Below are positions 47,007-56,181 of a DNA stretch of 64,000 nt, one piece after another; positions within the stretch are counted from its first letter, which is position 1, and each line of letters begins with the position of its first letter. The DNA is taken from NCBI RefSeq assembly GCF_002973535.1, contig NZ_PVEP01000002.1, forward strand, positions 124,001-188,000, in the 5' to 3' direction. The stretch comes from Albidovulum denitrificans. GTDB taxonomy: Bacteria; Pseudomonadota; Alphaproteobacteria; Rhodobacterales; Rhodobacteraceae. A program made the translations under genes and the position numbers. Below the pieces are notes generated by a model that saw only the letters and a list, made by a program, of their open reading frames with translations, had not been told where the DNA came from and ran no database searches.

Positions 47007-48112
47007 CCCCCCCGCGCCGCCGCCAGCGCCTCGGGCAGGGCGGCGCCGAAAAGCGCGTTTTGCGGCGCGGTGCCGCAGCTGACGCGGATGCAGCGGTCCT
47101 GCGGCGCGACAAAGGGCATCCGCACGAAGATGTCGCGCGCGATCAGCCCCTCCAGCACCTTGCGCGCAAAGGCCCCGTCGCCGCCGCAATCCATGGTGAC
47201 GAAGTTGGTGGCCGAGGGAAGAGGTGTCAGCCCGTTCAGCCGCGCGATCCGCGACAGATCCTCTCGTGAACCCGCGACGCGGCGCTGGACCAGATGCAGG
47301 TGGCCCTGATCGCCAAGCGCCGCCAGCGCCCCCGCCTGTGCGATGCGGCCGACGCCGAAATGGTTGCGGATCTTGTTGAAGGCGGAGATCAGGCCGGGAT
47401 GCCCCAGCGCATAGCCGACCCGCGCCCCTGCCATCCCGTAGGCCTTTGAAAAGGTGCGCATACGGATCACGCGCGGATCGTCGGCATCGACCGCCGCCGC
47501 CGTCCCTTCAGGCGCGAAGTCCACATAGGCCTCATCGAGGATCAGAAGCGCACCCTCGGGCAGCGCCTCGATCATACGGGCGGTGACGGTGGCGTCATGC
47601 CATGTCCCCATCGGGTTGTCGGGATTGGCGATGTAGACGAGCTTCGCGCCGGTTTCGGCCGCCAGCGCCACCAGCGCCTCGGGGTCTTCGTGATCGCCCT
47701 TGTAGGGCGCCTTGTGCAGCACCCCGCCAAAGCCCACGACGTGGAAATTGAAGGTCGGGTAGGCGCCGTCCGAGGTGACGACCGCATCCCCCGGTTCGAT
47801 CAGCAGGCGGACGAGATAGCCGAGCAGCCCGTCGATCCCTTCGCCCACGGTGACATGGGCCGGGTTCACGCCATGATGATCGGCCAGCGCGGCGCGCAGG
47901 TCGTGGTTTTCCGGGTCGCCATACATCCACACCTCCTGCGCCGCCTGACGCATGGCGAGGATGGCCGCGGGCGAGGGGCCGAAGACGCTTTCATTCGCGC
48001 CGAGCCGCGCCCGGAACGGCCGGGCGCGCGCGCGCTCCTGCGTTTCCGGGCCGACGAAAGGCACGGTGGCGGGAAGGGTTTCGGCGAGGCGGGTGTAGCG
48101 GGGTCCGGTCAT
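47003..48112 (-). CDS. HisC-like PLP aminotransferase
   Basis: This 369-residue fold-type I aminotransferase resembles histidinol-phosphate aminotransferase: LGANESVFGPSPAA, YGDPENHDLRAALA, ANPDNPMGTWH, LILDEAYVDF and the PLP lysine in RTFSKAYGMAGARVGY near residue 228. Histidinol phosphate is the likely substrate given no hisC in the his cluster, but aromatic or other amino acids are possible. The ATG at 48112 is chosen for the family-like length; the frame reaches 48271. Its TAA stop lies in palindromic element copy 3. Confidence 0.85.
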   Translation of the reverse strand: MTGPRYTRLAETLPATVPFVGPETQERARARPFRARLGANESVFGPSPAAILAMRQAAQEVWMYGDPENHDLRAALADHHGVNPAHVTVGEGIDGLLGYLVRLLIEPGDAVVTSDGAYPTFNFHVVGFGGVLHKAPYKGDHEDPEALVALAAETGAKLVYIANPDNPMGTWHDATVTARMIEALPEGALLILDEAYVDFAPEGTAAAVDADDPRVIRMRTFSKAYGMAGARVGYALGHPGLISAFNKIRNHFGVGRIAQAGALAALGDQGHLHLVQRRVAGSREDLSRIARLNGLTPLPSATNFVTMDCGGDGAFARKVLEGLIARDIFVRMPFVAPQDRCIRVSCGTAPQNALFGAALPEALAAARGG

Positions 48113-48173
48113 GGCGGGATGATGAGCATGAATCCCCGTCCTTCGGCAAGCGGGATGATGCGGGCGGCAGGTC

Positions 48174-49856
48174 TTGCCCTTCCCGCCCCGTGGGCGCAGA
48201 AAGAGGGGGCGCAGGAACGGGGGCAGCACCATCGCCACGTCGATCACATTGGCGCCGCTCGCCAACCGCAATTTCCGTGGCCTCTGGGTGGCCAGTCAGG
48301 CCTCGAACTTCGGTTCGCTGATCCAGGCGGTCGGGGCGGCCTGGATGATGGGCAGCCTGACGACCAGTCACGGCATGGTGGCGCTGGTGCAGTCGTCGAA
48401 CACGCTGCCGATCATGGTGTTCTCGCTGATCTCTGGCGCGCTGGCCGACAATTTCGACCGCCGCCGGATCATGCTGTCGGCGCAGGTCTTCATGTTCGTC
48501 GTGTCGGTGGCGCTTGCGGTTTTCGCCTGGGCCGGCTGGATGACACCCTGGCTGCTTCTGGGCTTCACCTTCCTGATCGGCTGCGGGACGGCCTTGTTCA
48601 ACCCGTCCTGGCAGGCCTCCATCGGCGATATCGTCCCACGGGCCGAGGTCGCGCAGGCGGTCAGCCTGAATTCCATGGGCTTCAACCTTGCCCGCTCCGT
48701 CGGTCCGGCGCTGGGCGGGGCCATCGTGGCGGCGGCGGGGGCGGCGGCGGCCTTTGCGGTCAACGCGGTCAGCTATCTGGGCTTCATCTTCGGCATCTGG
48801 CGCTGGCGCCGCCCGGTGGCGGAACGCACCCTGCCGCGCGAAGACATCACCCGCGCGCTGGGCGCCGGGTTCCGCTACATGGTGATGTCGCCCGCGCTGA
48901 TCCGGGTCATGGCGCGGTCCTGCCTTTTCGGGGTGGGCGCGTCCTGCCTGATGGCGCTGTTGCCGATCTATACCCGAGACACGCTGCAAGGCTCGGCACT
49001 GCTTTACGGGGTCTACCTCGGCTGCTTCGGCGCCGGGGCGATCTGCGGCGTCTTCCTGAACGCGCGGCTTCGCGCCTGGCTGAGGAATGAGCGGGTGGTT
49101 CGGCTGGGCTTCGCGGGCTTTGCCATGGCGCTGGGCCTTCTGGCACTGGTGCCGCCGGTCTATGTCATCGTGCCTGCGCTGATGCTGGGCGGGGCGTGCT
49201 GGGTGCTGGCGCTGTCGCTTTTCAACACCACGGTGCAACTCTCGACGCCGCGCTGGGTGCTGGGGCGGGCCTTGTCCTTCTACCAGATGGCGACCTTCGG
49301 CGGTATGGCGGCGGGCGCCTGGGCCTGGGGCGCGGTGGCCGATAAGGGCGGCGTACCGCTGGCCTTCGGGCTGGCGGCGGGGGTGCTGGCGCTGGGGCTG
49401 CTGGCCGGAAAACTGCTGCAAGTGCATGAGTTTACCGATCTCGACCTGACGCCGCTTGGCCTTGTCGCCTCGGTCGAGCCGCAGATCGACCTGCGCGCCC
49501 GAAGCGGGCCGATCTTCATCATGGTGGAGTACGAGATCGCGCAGGAGGATGTGGACGACTTCCTGGCCCTGATGCAGCAGCGGCGGCGGATACGGATCAG
49601 GGATGGCGCAAGCCGCTGGGCGCTGCTGCGCGACCTGAACCGGCCGGAACTGTGGAGCGAGAAGTACTACGTTCCGACCTGGGTCGACTATGCCCGCCAC
49701 CTGGCGCGGCGCACCAGGGCGGATGAGGCGGTGCAGACCGCGATAAGGGCGCTGCACCGGGGGACGGAGCCGCCGAAGGTCTGGCGCAAGATCGAACGCC
49801 AGACCGTGCCGCAGCATGACGACGCGCCGCCCCTGCCGCCGGTGGAGCTTGCCTGA
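48174..49856 (+). CDS. MFS exporter with C-terminal monooxygenase-like domain
   Basis: This protein (560 residues from TTG 48174) is an MFS_3/EntS-like transporter. It has about twelve helices (residues 25-425), the loop FDRRRIMLSAQVFM between helices 2 and 3, and NPSWQASIGDIVPRAEVAQAVSLNS. A soluble C-terminal domain (about 445-545, IFIMVEYEIAQEDVDDFLALM) resembles the dimeric alpha-beta barrel of antibiotic-biosynthesis monooxygenases. The start is unclear: candidates are TTG 48174, TTG 48249, or a non-standard ATC at 48231 that has the best upstream GGGGGC. The substrate is unknown. Confidence 0.82.
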   Translation: MPFPPRGRRKRGRRNGGSTIATSITLAPLANRNFRGLWVASQASNFGSLIQAVGAAWMMGSLTTSHGMVALVQSSNTLPIMVFSLISGALADNFDRRRIMLSAQVFMFVVSVALAVFAWAGWMTPWLLLGFTFLIGCGTALFNPSWQASIGDIVPRAEVAQAVSLNSMGFNLARSVGPALGGAIVAAAGAAAAFAVNAVSYLGFIFGIWRWRRPVAERTLPREDITRALGAGFRYMVMSPALIRVMARSCLFGVGASCLMALLPIYTRDTLQGSALLYGVYLGCFGAGAICGVFLNARLRAWLRNERVVRLGFAGFAMALGLLALVPPVYVIVPALMLGGACWVLALSLFNTTVQLSTPRWVLGRALSFYQMATFGGMAAGAWAWGAVADKGGVPLAFGLAAGVLALGLLAGKLLQVHEFTDLDLTPLGLVASVEPQIDLRARSGPIFIMVEYEIAQEDVDDFLALMQQRRRIRIRDGASRWALLRDLNRPELWSEKYYVPTWVDYARHLARRTRADEAVQTAIRALHRGTEPPKVWRKIERQTVPQHDDAPPLPPVELA

Positions 49857-49864
49857 GGGCAGGC

Positions 49865-49918
49865 CGGGGGGCCGTCTGCCCCCCGGACCCCCCGAGAGTA
49901 TTTCCGAACAGAAGAAGC
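49865..49918 (+). repeat. Dispersed repeat family 2, copy B
   Basis: GGGGGG...CCCCCC hairpin, then GGACCCCCCGAGAGTATTT and CGAACAGAAGAAG. It begins 8 bases after the MFS stop and directly abuts palindromic element copy 4. Confidence 0.8.
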
Positions 49919-49919
49919 G

Positions 49920-50013
49920 CTATGGCATTTCGGGTTTGCGCTGACTCAGAATTCGAACTTATTTCGTTCGAATTCCGATACTTGCTTTCTCAACGAAACC
50001 GGAAACGCTTTAG
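49920..50013 (-). repeat. Palindromic 3'-end element family 1, copy 4
   Basis: On the minus strand: CTAAAGCG end (50013) containing the valS TAA stop, inner arms GGAATTCGAAC and GTTCGAATTCTG around GAAATAA, and outer end ATGCCATAG. Convergent context between the MFS gene and valS. Confidence 0.9.
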
Positions 50014-53000
50014 CCGATCTCGGAAAGGCGTTGCAGGGCGGCTTTCAGTTTCGCCGCCTCGTCCTGCCCAAGCTCCAGCTTTTCGCGGGTTTCCTCGACG
50101 ATCTCCTCGGGCGCGCTTTCGACGAACTTGGGGTTGGAGAGGCGGCCTTTGAGGCCGTTCAGATCCTTCTCCAGCTTCTCCAGGGTCTTGGAAAGGCGTG
50201 CCTTTTCCTCGGCGATGTCGATGACGCCTTCCAGCGGGATGGCGAAGCTGCCGCCTTCGACGGCAATGGTGATCGCGCCCTTGGGGGCGCTGCCTTCGCG
50301 CATCCCGTCAAGGCGGGCGAGGCGTTCGATCATCGGCTGGTTGCGCGCGAAGGCTGCGCGCCCACGCTCGTCCATTGCGGTCATCACGATGGGCAGTTTC
50401 AGGCCCGCCGGGACGTGCATCTGGGCGCGGGCGGAGCGAATCTCATCAATCAGCCCGATCACCCAGTTCATCTCGCGATCAGCGTTTTCGTCAATGAGAT
50501 CAGCGCCATAGGTCGGCCAGTCAGCATGGACAAGAAGCTTGTCACGGCTCCCCGTCAGCGCCCAGAGTTCCTCGGTGATGAAGGGCATGATCGGGTGCAG
50601 GAGCGTGTAGCACTGGTCCAGCACCCAGGCCATCGTCGCCTTCGTCTCCTCCGCGTGGTCGCCGTCCATCAGGGGTTTGGCGAACTCGACATACCAGTCG
50701 CAGACCTTGCCCCAGACGAAGGCATAGAGCGTGTTCGCGGCGTCGTTGAAGCGGTAGGCGGTCAGCGCCTCATCCACCGCGAGGCGGGCGCGGGCGGTCT
50801 CTCCGATGATCCAGCGGTTGACCGTGTGGGTCGCGTCGGGTTTCTGTAGGGGTTCCGTAGTGACAACGTCACGGTGCAGGCAGGCGTTCATTTCGGCGAA
50901 ACGGGTAGCGTTCCAGAGCTTCGTGGTGAAATTCCGGTAGCCCGCGATGCGGTCCTTCGACAGTTTCAGGTCGCGCCCCATCGCGGCCATGGCGGTCAGC
51001 GTGAAGCGCACCGCATCGGCGCCGTATTCGGCGATGAGGTCGAGCGGGTCGAGGACGTTGCCGAGCGACTTCGACATCTTCTTGCCCTTCTCGTCGCGGA
51101 CAAGGGCGTGGACATAGACGGTGTGGAAGGGGACCTGATCCACGACGGCAAGCTGCATCATCATCATCCGGGCGACCCAGAAGAAGATGATGTCGAAGCC
51201 GGTGACGAGGACGTCGGTGGGGAAGTATTTCTTCAACTCCTCCGTCTCTTCGGGCCAGCCGAGCGTGCCGATGGGCCAGAGGCCGGAGGAGAACCAGGTG
51301 TCGAGGACGTCGGGGTCGCGGACCAGTTCTATCGCTGCGTAGTTCCCGTCCGCATCGTTGAAAACAAGCCCTCGGTTAAGCTTCAGGACTGCATCGACCA
51401 GGCCTTCTTCCTCCTCGGCCAGCGAAACCTCAATGGAACCGGGCAGATCGCGATAATAGGCTTTTGCCTTTTCTAGCGCGTCATGTCCCGTAGCTGCGCA
51501 AAACGGGATCAGTCCCGAAGTGACTTCGCCTGTTTCGCCGAAGGCTGGCCCATACCACACCGGAATCTGATGCCCCCACCAGAGCTGGCGGGAGATGCAC
51601 CAGGGCTCGATGTTTTCCAGCCAGTGGAAATAGGTCTTGGCGTCGCGTTCGGGCAGGATGCGGGTGTAGCCGGCTTTCTCGTCGAACGCACCCGCCTCCT
51701 GCGCCGCCATCCCGTCGCGGACGGCTTGCAGCGCCGGTTCGACGATCTTCGCGGTATCGACGAACCACTGGTCGGTCAGCATGGGTTCAATGACCACCTT
51801 CGAGCGGTCGCCATGGGGCTGCATCATCTGGTTCTTTTCGACCAGCGGTATGCGTTCGAGATGTTCGGCGCCGGTCTCAGCGTCGATGGATTTCTCAAGC
51901 ACGGTGACCGCCAGCCCCTCGGCGGTGATCTGGTCGATGACGCGCTTCCTCGCCTCATAGCGATCCAGCCCGCGCAGGTCTTCTGGCACAAGGTTCAGGG
52001 CGTCCACTTCCGCCTCGCTCAGCGTCAGGGGCTGTTCGGCGAAACCCGCCGTCAAATAGCCCTTGCGGATCAGCCAGGACCGGGCAACCTGCTGGGCCGT
52101 TGCGGCGGCTTCCTCATACGGAGCGCCGTCCGACCGCATCGCGGCCTTGGTGTCCATGAGGCGATAGCAGGGGATGTCGTTGCGTTTCGCCACGCCATAG
52201 TCGTTGAAGTCATGCGCGCCGGTGATTTTCACCGCGCCCGACCCGAAGGTGGGGTCGGGGTATTCGTCGGTGATGATCGGGATCAGGCGGCGGTGTTCTT
52301 TCGGCCCCACGGGGATTTCGCAGAGTTTTCCGACGATTGGCGCGTAGCGTTCATCCGACGGATGAACCGCGACCGCGCCGTCGCCCAGCATCGTCTCGGG
52401 CCGCGTGGTGGCGATGGAGATATAGTCGCGCGTCTCGCGGAAGGTGACGGTGCCGTCTTCGTCCTTCTCGACATACTCATAGGTCTGCCCGCCCGCGAGC
52501 GGGTATTTGAAGTGCCACATCTGGCCCGCGACCTCGACCTGCTCGACCTCAAGGTCAGAGATCGCGGTCTCGAAATGCGGGTCCCAGTTCACAAGGCGCT
52601 TGCCGCGGTAGATGAAGCCCTTGTTGTAGAGATCGACGAAGACCTTGATGACGGCGTCGTGGAAATTGCCCTGATCCGAGGCCGGCGCACCGGGGGCGCC
52701 GGACATGGTGAAGGCGTTGCGCGACCAGTCGCAGGAGGCGCCGAGGCGCTTCAACTGGTTGATGATCGTGTCGCCGGACTTGCCCTTCCAGTCCCAGACC
52801 TTCTCAAGGAACTTCTCGCGCCCCATCTCGCGCCGGGTCTGGTTGGACTTGTCCTTGGCCAGTTCCCGTTCCACGACCATCTGGGTCGCGATGCCCGCAT
52901 GGTCCTGCCCCGGCTGCCAGAGCGTGTCGAAGCCCCGCATCCGGTGCCAGCGGACAAGGATGTCCTGCAAGGTGTTGTTGAACGCATGACCCATGTGGAG

Positions 53001-53147
53001 CGAGCCGGTGACGTTCGGCGGCGGAATCATGATGCAGAAGGTCTCTGCCCCCGGCTTGGCATTGGCGCCCGCCTTGAAGGCGCCGGAGTTTTCCCAGGCG
53101 TCATAGAGGCGCTGTTCCGCCTCGGCGGCGTTGAAGGTCTTTTCCAT
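50010..53147 (-). CDS. valS: Valyl-tRNA synthetase
   Basis: This 1045-residue class Ia synthetase charges tRNA-Val. The HIGH-type motif [14 protein letters not shown] is near residue 43 and KMSKSLGN near 688; the editing domain lies between about 225 and 430 ([17 protein letters not shown]). The C-terminal coiled coil ([21 protein letters not shown]...[17 protein letters not shown]) is complete. The TAA stop at 50010-50012 is part of palindromic element copy 4. Confidence 0.98.
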   Translation of the reverse strand: MEKTFNAAEAEQRLYDAWENSGAFKAGANAKPGAETFCIMIPPPNVTGSLHMGHAFNNTLQDILVRWHRMRGFDTLWQPGQDHAGIATQMVVERELAKDKSNQTRREMGREKFLEKVWDWKGKSGDTIINQLKRLGASCDWSRNAFTMSGAPGAPASDQGNFHDAVIKVFVDLYNKGFIYRGKRLVNWDPHFETAISDLEVEQVEVAGQMWHFKYPLAGGQTYEYVEKDEDGTVTFRETRDYISIATTRPETMLGDGAVAVHPSDERYAPIVGKLCEIPVGPKEHRRLIPIITDEYPDPTFGSGAVKITGAHDFNDYGVAKRNDIPCYRLMDTKAAMRSDGAPYEEAAATAQQVARSWLIRKGYLTAGFAEQPLTLSEAEVDALNLVPEDLRGLDRYEARKRVIDQITAEGLAVTVLEKSIDAETGAEHLERIPLVEKNQMMQPHGDRSKVVIEPMLTDQWFVDTAKIVEPALQAVRDGMAAQEAGAFDEKAGYTRILPERDAKTYFHWLENIEPWCISRQLWWGHQIPVWYGPAFGETGEVTSGLIPFCAATGHDALEKAKAYYRDLPGSIEVSLAEEEEGLVDAVLKLNRGLVFNDADGNYAAIELVRDPDVLDTWFSSGLWPIGTLGWPEETEELKKYFPTDVLVTGFDIIFFWVARMMMMQLAVVDQVPFHTVYVHALVRDEKGKKMSKSLGNVLDPLDLIAEYGADAVRFTLTAMAAMGRDLKLSKDRIAGYRNFTTKLWNATRFAEMNACLHRDVVTTEPLQKPDATHTVNRWIIGETARARLAVDEALTAYRFNDAANTLYAFVWGKVCDWYVEFAKPLMDGDHAEETKATMAWVLDQCYTLLHPIMPFITEELWALTGSRDKLLVHADWPTYGADLIDENADREMNWVIGLIDEIRSARAQMHVPAGLKLPIVMTAMDERGRAAFARNQPMIERLARLDGMREGSAPKGAITIAVEGGSFAIPLEGVIDIAEEKARLSKTLEKLEKDLNGLKGRLSNPKFVESAPEEIVEETREKLELGQDEAAKLKAALQRLSEIG

Positions 53148-53277
53148 CGGTGTCGTCCCGTCCTTGGTCGCGTTTCCCTTAGCGAATGGGCGCGCGAAGG
53201 GGAAGGGGCGGGCTATTCGGCGGGCAGGCGCGCGCGGCCCGATTGCCGCAGCGCGCGGGCGGGCCTAGAAGGGGGAC

Positions 53278-54123
53278 ATGCGGCTTTTCTACCTGACCCT
53301 TCTGACGATGCTCGCCTTCGCGGCCAATTCGGTGCTGAACCGGGCGGCTGTCGGCGCGGGGCTGATTGATCCCTTGGCCTTCGCGGTGCTGCGGCTGATC
53401 GCCGGGGCGGCGATGCTGGGGGTGTTGCTGATCGCGCTGCGCGCCGGGCGGGGCGGGGCAGGGGGATGGCACGCGCGGGCGGTGGGCGTGGTGTCGCTTC
53501 TGACCTATCTGTTCGGCTTTTCGCTGGCCTATGGCGCGCTTGATGCGGGCGCCGGGGCGCTGATCCTGTTCGGGATGGTGCAGATCACCATGTTCGCAGG
53601 CGCCGTCCTGGGGCGTGAGGGGATGCCCGCGCGGCGCTGGGTGGGCGCGGGGCTGGCCTTCGCGGGGCTGATCTGGCTGCTGGCGCCCGGATCGGCGCCC
53701 TCAGGCCACCCGGTCGAGGCGGCGATGATGGCGGCGGCCGGGGTCGGCTGGGGCATCTATTCGCTGTCGGCGCGCGGTGCGGACGATCCGCTGGTCGCGA
53801 CGGGGTGGAACTTCATCCTTGCCGTGCCGGTCGCGCTGGCGATCTGGCTGGTCGTCAGTGGCGGGGTCTGGCCCCAGATGCGGGCCGGGGGCGTCGCCCT
53901 TGCCGTGGTGTCCGGTGCGCTGACCTCGGGGCTTGGCTATGCGCTTTGGTATGCGCTCCTGCCCGCGCTCGGGCCGTCGCGGGGTGCGGTGGCGCAGCTG
54001 ACGGTGCCGATCTTTGCCGTCGCGGGCGGCATGATCTTTCTGCACGAGGCGCTGACGCTGCGCTTCCTGATGGCCGCGCTTCTTGTCCTTGGCGGTGTCG
54101 GCTGGGCGCTGAAACGGCGCTGA
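53278..54123 (+). CDS. DMT-superfamily (EamA) transporter
   Basis: This 281-residue protein has ten predicted helices in two EamA repeats of five (about 1-135 and 145-280), e.g. FYLTLLTMLAFAANSVLNRAAV and VSGALTSGLGYALWYALLPALG. Such proteins export amino acids, nucleobases or related metabolites; the substrate is unknown. GAAGGGGG precedes the ATG. It ends 4 bases before the convergent Lrp gene. Confidence 0.87.
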   Translation: MRLFYLTLLTMLAFAANSVLNRAAVGAGLIDPLAFAVLRLIAGAAMLGVLLIALRAGRGGAGGWHARAVGVVSLLTYLFGFSLAYGALDAGAGALILFGMVQITMFAGAVLGREGMPARRWVGAGLAFAGLIWLLAPGSAPSGHPVEAAMMAAAGVGWGIYSLSARGADDPLVATGWNFILAVPVALAIWLVVSGGVWPQMRAGGVALAVVSGALTSGLGYALWYALLPALGPSRGAVAQLTVPIFAVAGGMIFLHEALTLRFLMAALLVLGGVGWALKRR

Positions 54124-54127
54124 GCGG

Positions 54128-54559
54128 TCAGACGGCGCGGTCGAGCTTGGTCGACAGATGAATCAGGCTTTCCGAGCTTCGGACCCCCGTCAGTTCCCCG
54201 ATCTGATCCAGCACATTGTCCAGAACCGTCGTCGAGGGCGCGGCGATCTGCAACAGGAAATCGACCCGGCCCGAGGTGGTATGCACCCGCTCCACCTCGG
54301 CGATCGAGCGCAGGCGCGACAGCACACCGGCCTGCGCGCGCGGTTCGATCGTCAGAAGGACCGTGGCGCGGATGCGGGTCTGGCGGGCCGCTTCGCCCAG
54401 TTTCACGGTATAGCCCGCGATCACCCCGGTCGATTCGAGCCGCTCCAGCCGGGCCTGAATCGTGGACCTTGCCACCTTCAACCTGCGGGCCAGCGTGGCC
54501 ACGGAAATGCGGGCGTCGGCGCCAAGGGCGGCGAGGATCGCGCGGTCGAGATCGTCCAT
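54128..54559 (-). CDS. Lrp/AsnC-family transcriptional regulator
   Basis: This 143-residue regulator has an N-terminal winged HTH (LDRAILAALGADARISVATLARRLKVARSTIQARLERLE) and a C-terminal RAM ligand domain (TVLLTIEPRAQAGVLSRLRS, VERVHTTSGRVDFLLQI). It is divergent from the ornithine decarboxylase gene and convergent with an EamA exporter, so it may control polyamine or amino-acid flux through either neighbour. Confidence 0.9.
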   Translation of the reverse strand: MDDLDRAILAALGADARISVATLARRLKVARSTIQARLERLESTGVIAGYTVKLGEAARQTRIRATVLLTIEPRAQAGVLSRLRSIAEVERVHTTSGRVDFLLQIAAPSTTVLDNVLDQIGELTGVRSSESLIHLSTKLDRAV

Positions 54560-54784
54560 GAAACAACACCGGCATATTGATTGCGGATTTCGTCATTTTA
54601 ACGAGGATGACAAACAAATCTACTCTTTTGATCGGTAAGATTGTGCCCCATATCCCCCGCACTTCGTTCAGGAAAAAGGGCGGCTCATACGCACCTTGCC
54701 TGGTTGGTTGAAACGCGTAAGCGCTCTCCCGACCCGTCAAGCCGGGGCAAGAGGTGGCTGCGCTCTGTTGGCAGGAGCAGGCCG
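54560..54784. promoter_or_regulatory. Divergent lrp/odc control region and leader
   Basis: This 225-base AT-richer region holds an inverted repeat GTCAT-N10-ATGAC (54592-54611), a candidate Lrp site. It also has a promoter for the decarboxylase, TTGATC (54628-54633), 17-base spacer, TATCCC (54651-54656). The remaining roughly 120-base leader could hold the alphaproteobacterial speF leader RNA known upstream of ornithine decarboxylases, but I could not confirm its conserved core by eye. Confidence 0.4.
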
Positions 54785-55927
54785 ATGGGGCTTTCCAAGA
54801 CAATCTGGACGAATCCGTCCGAATTCCTCCGCAATCAGCAGCCGATGAACCCGGTGATGTTCTTCGCGCCGGCCGTGCTGCAATCCACGGCGCGCCGCTT
54901 CATCGACGGCTTTCCGGGCCTTGTGACCTATGCGGTCAAGTCGAACCCGGACGAGATGGTGATCCAGAACCTCGTCGCCGCCGGGATCGAGGGCTTTGAC
55001 GTCGCCTCGCCGGTAGAGATCGAGATGATCGCCCGCCTCGCGCCGAGCGCCGCCATGCACTATCACAACCCGGTCCGCGCCCGGCATGAGATCGCCTATG
55101 CCGTGTCGATGGGCGTGACCTCCTATTCCGTGGACAGCCACTCGGAGCTGAAGAAACTGGTCGAGATCGTGCCTGCGGGCGCGGAAATCTCGGTCCGCTT
55201 CAAGCTGCCGGTCGCGGGTGCGGCCTATAACTTCGGCGCCAAGTTCGGCGCGACGGTGGACAAGGCGGTGGACCTTCTGAAGGTCGTCGCCGAAAACGGC
55301 TATGTCCCCTCGCTGACCTTCCATCCGGGGACGCAATGCACCGACCCGATGGCCTGGGACGCCTATCTGCGCGCCGCGGCTGAGATCTGCCGTCTGGCGG
55401 GCGTGAAGGCGCGCCGCCTGAACACCGGCGGCGGCTTCCCCTCGCACCGCCTGAACGGCGTGATGCCCGAGCTTGAGGCGATCTTTGCCCTGATCGGCCG
55501 CGTCGCCGATGAGGCCTTTGACGGCAACCCGCCCGCGCTGGTCTGTGAGCCGGGTCGGGGTCTGGTCGCGGAAAGCTTCTCTCTCGCCGCGCAGGTCAAG
55601 GGTGTGCGGGATGATGAGCATGTGTTCCTGAACGACGGCACCTACGGCAACCTCGACGAGCTGCCGATCACCGGCATCATCGACCGCATCACGGTCGTGG
55701 CGCCCGACGGCAGCAAGCGCGACGGCGCGGCCAGCCCGCGCGTCATCTTCGGCCCGACCTGCGACAGCGTCGACCGGCTGCCGGGCGATGTGGCGCTGCC
55801 TTCGGATATTGAGGAGGGCGACTACCTCGTCTTTTCCGGCATGGGCGCCTATTCGACCGCGACCAACACCCGCTTCAACGGCTTTGGCGACATGGTCGTG
55901 GCCACGGTGATGTCGCTGGCCAACTGA
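54785..55927 (+). CDS. Ornithine/lysine decarboxylase (fold III)
   Basis: This 380-residue PLP enzyme of the alanine-racemase fold makes putrescine (or cadaverine). The PLP lysine is Lys52 in VTYAVKSNPDEM, with SVDSHSELKK, HPGTQCTD, NTGGGFPSHR, CEPGRGLVAES, and the catalytic Cys near 325 in FGPTCDSVD. Which amino acid it prefers cannot be told. AGGAG lies before the ATG at 54785; the frame extends to 54641 through the leader without support. A terminator follows at 55947. Confidence 0.92.
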   Translation: MGLSKTIWTNPSEFLRNQQPMNPVMFFAPAVLQSTARRFIDGFPGLVTYAVKSNPDEMVIQNLVAAGIEGFDVASPVEIEMIARLAPSAAMHYHNPVRARHEIAYAVSMGVTSYSVDSHSELKKLVEIVPAGAEISVRFKLPVAGAAYNFGAKFGATVDKAVDLLKVVAENGYVPSLTFHPGTQCTDPMAWDAYLRAAAEICRLAGVKARRLNTGGGFPSHRLNGVMPELEAIFALIGRVADEAFDGNPPALVCEPGRGLVAESFSLAAQVKGVRDDEHVFLNDGTYGNLDELPITGIIDRITVVAPDGSKRDGAASPRVIFGPTCDSVDRLPGDVALPSDIEEGDYLVFSGMGAYSTATNTRFNGFGDMVVATVMSLAN

Positions 55928-55946
55928 GGTTCGCACGGATCGACCG

Positions 55947-55975
55947 AAGGCCCGGACACCCCGTCCGGGCCTTTT
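55947..55975 (+). terminator. Rho-independent terminator after ornithine decarboxylase
   Basis: AAGGCCCGGAC (55947-55957) and GTCCGGGCCTT (55963-55973), 11-base perfect stem, 5-base loop, then TTTT. Confidence 0.9.
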
Positions 55976-56181
55976 CGCGTTGTGGCGCACCCTCAACCCT
56001 TTCTCAGCACTTCCCGGCGCAGAGTCGCCGTCGGACCCCGCGACAGAGGCCACAAGGGCGGCGCCATTGTTCGCGGGGCGGCGACGACACGGGGCCGTGA
56101 TGCAGGGTCTGGCTTTCCGGTATTGGCCGGAACCGCCGGCCCGGCGTAGAGTTGGACCAGGGAAAGGGAAGGAAGGCTCGG

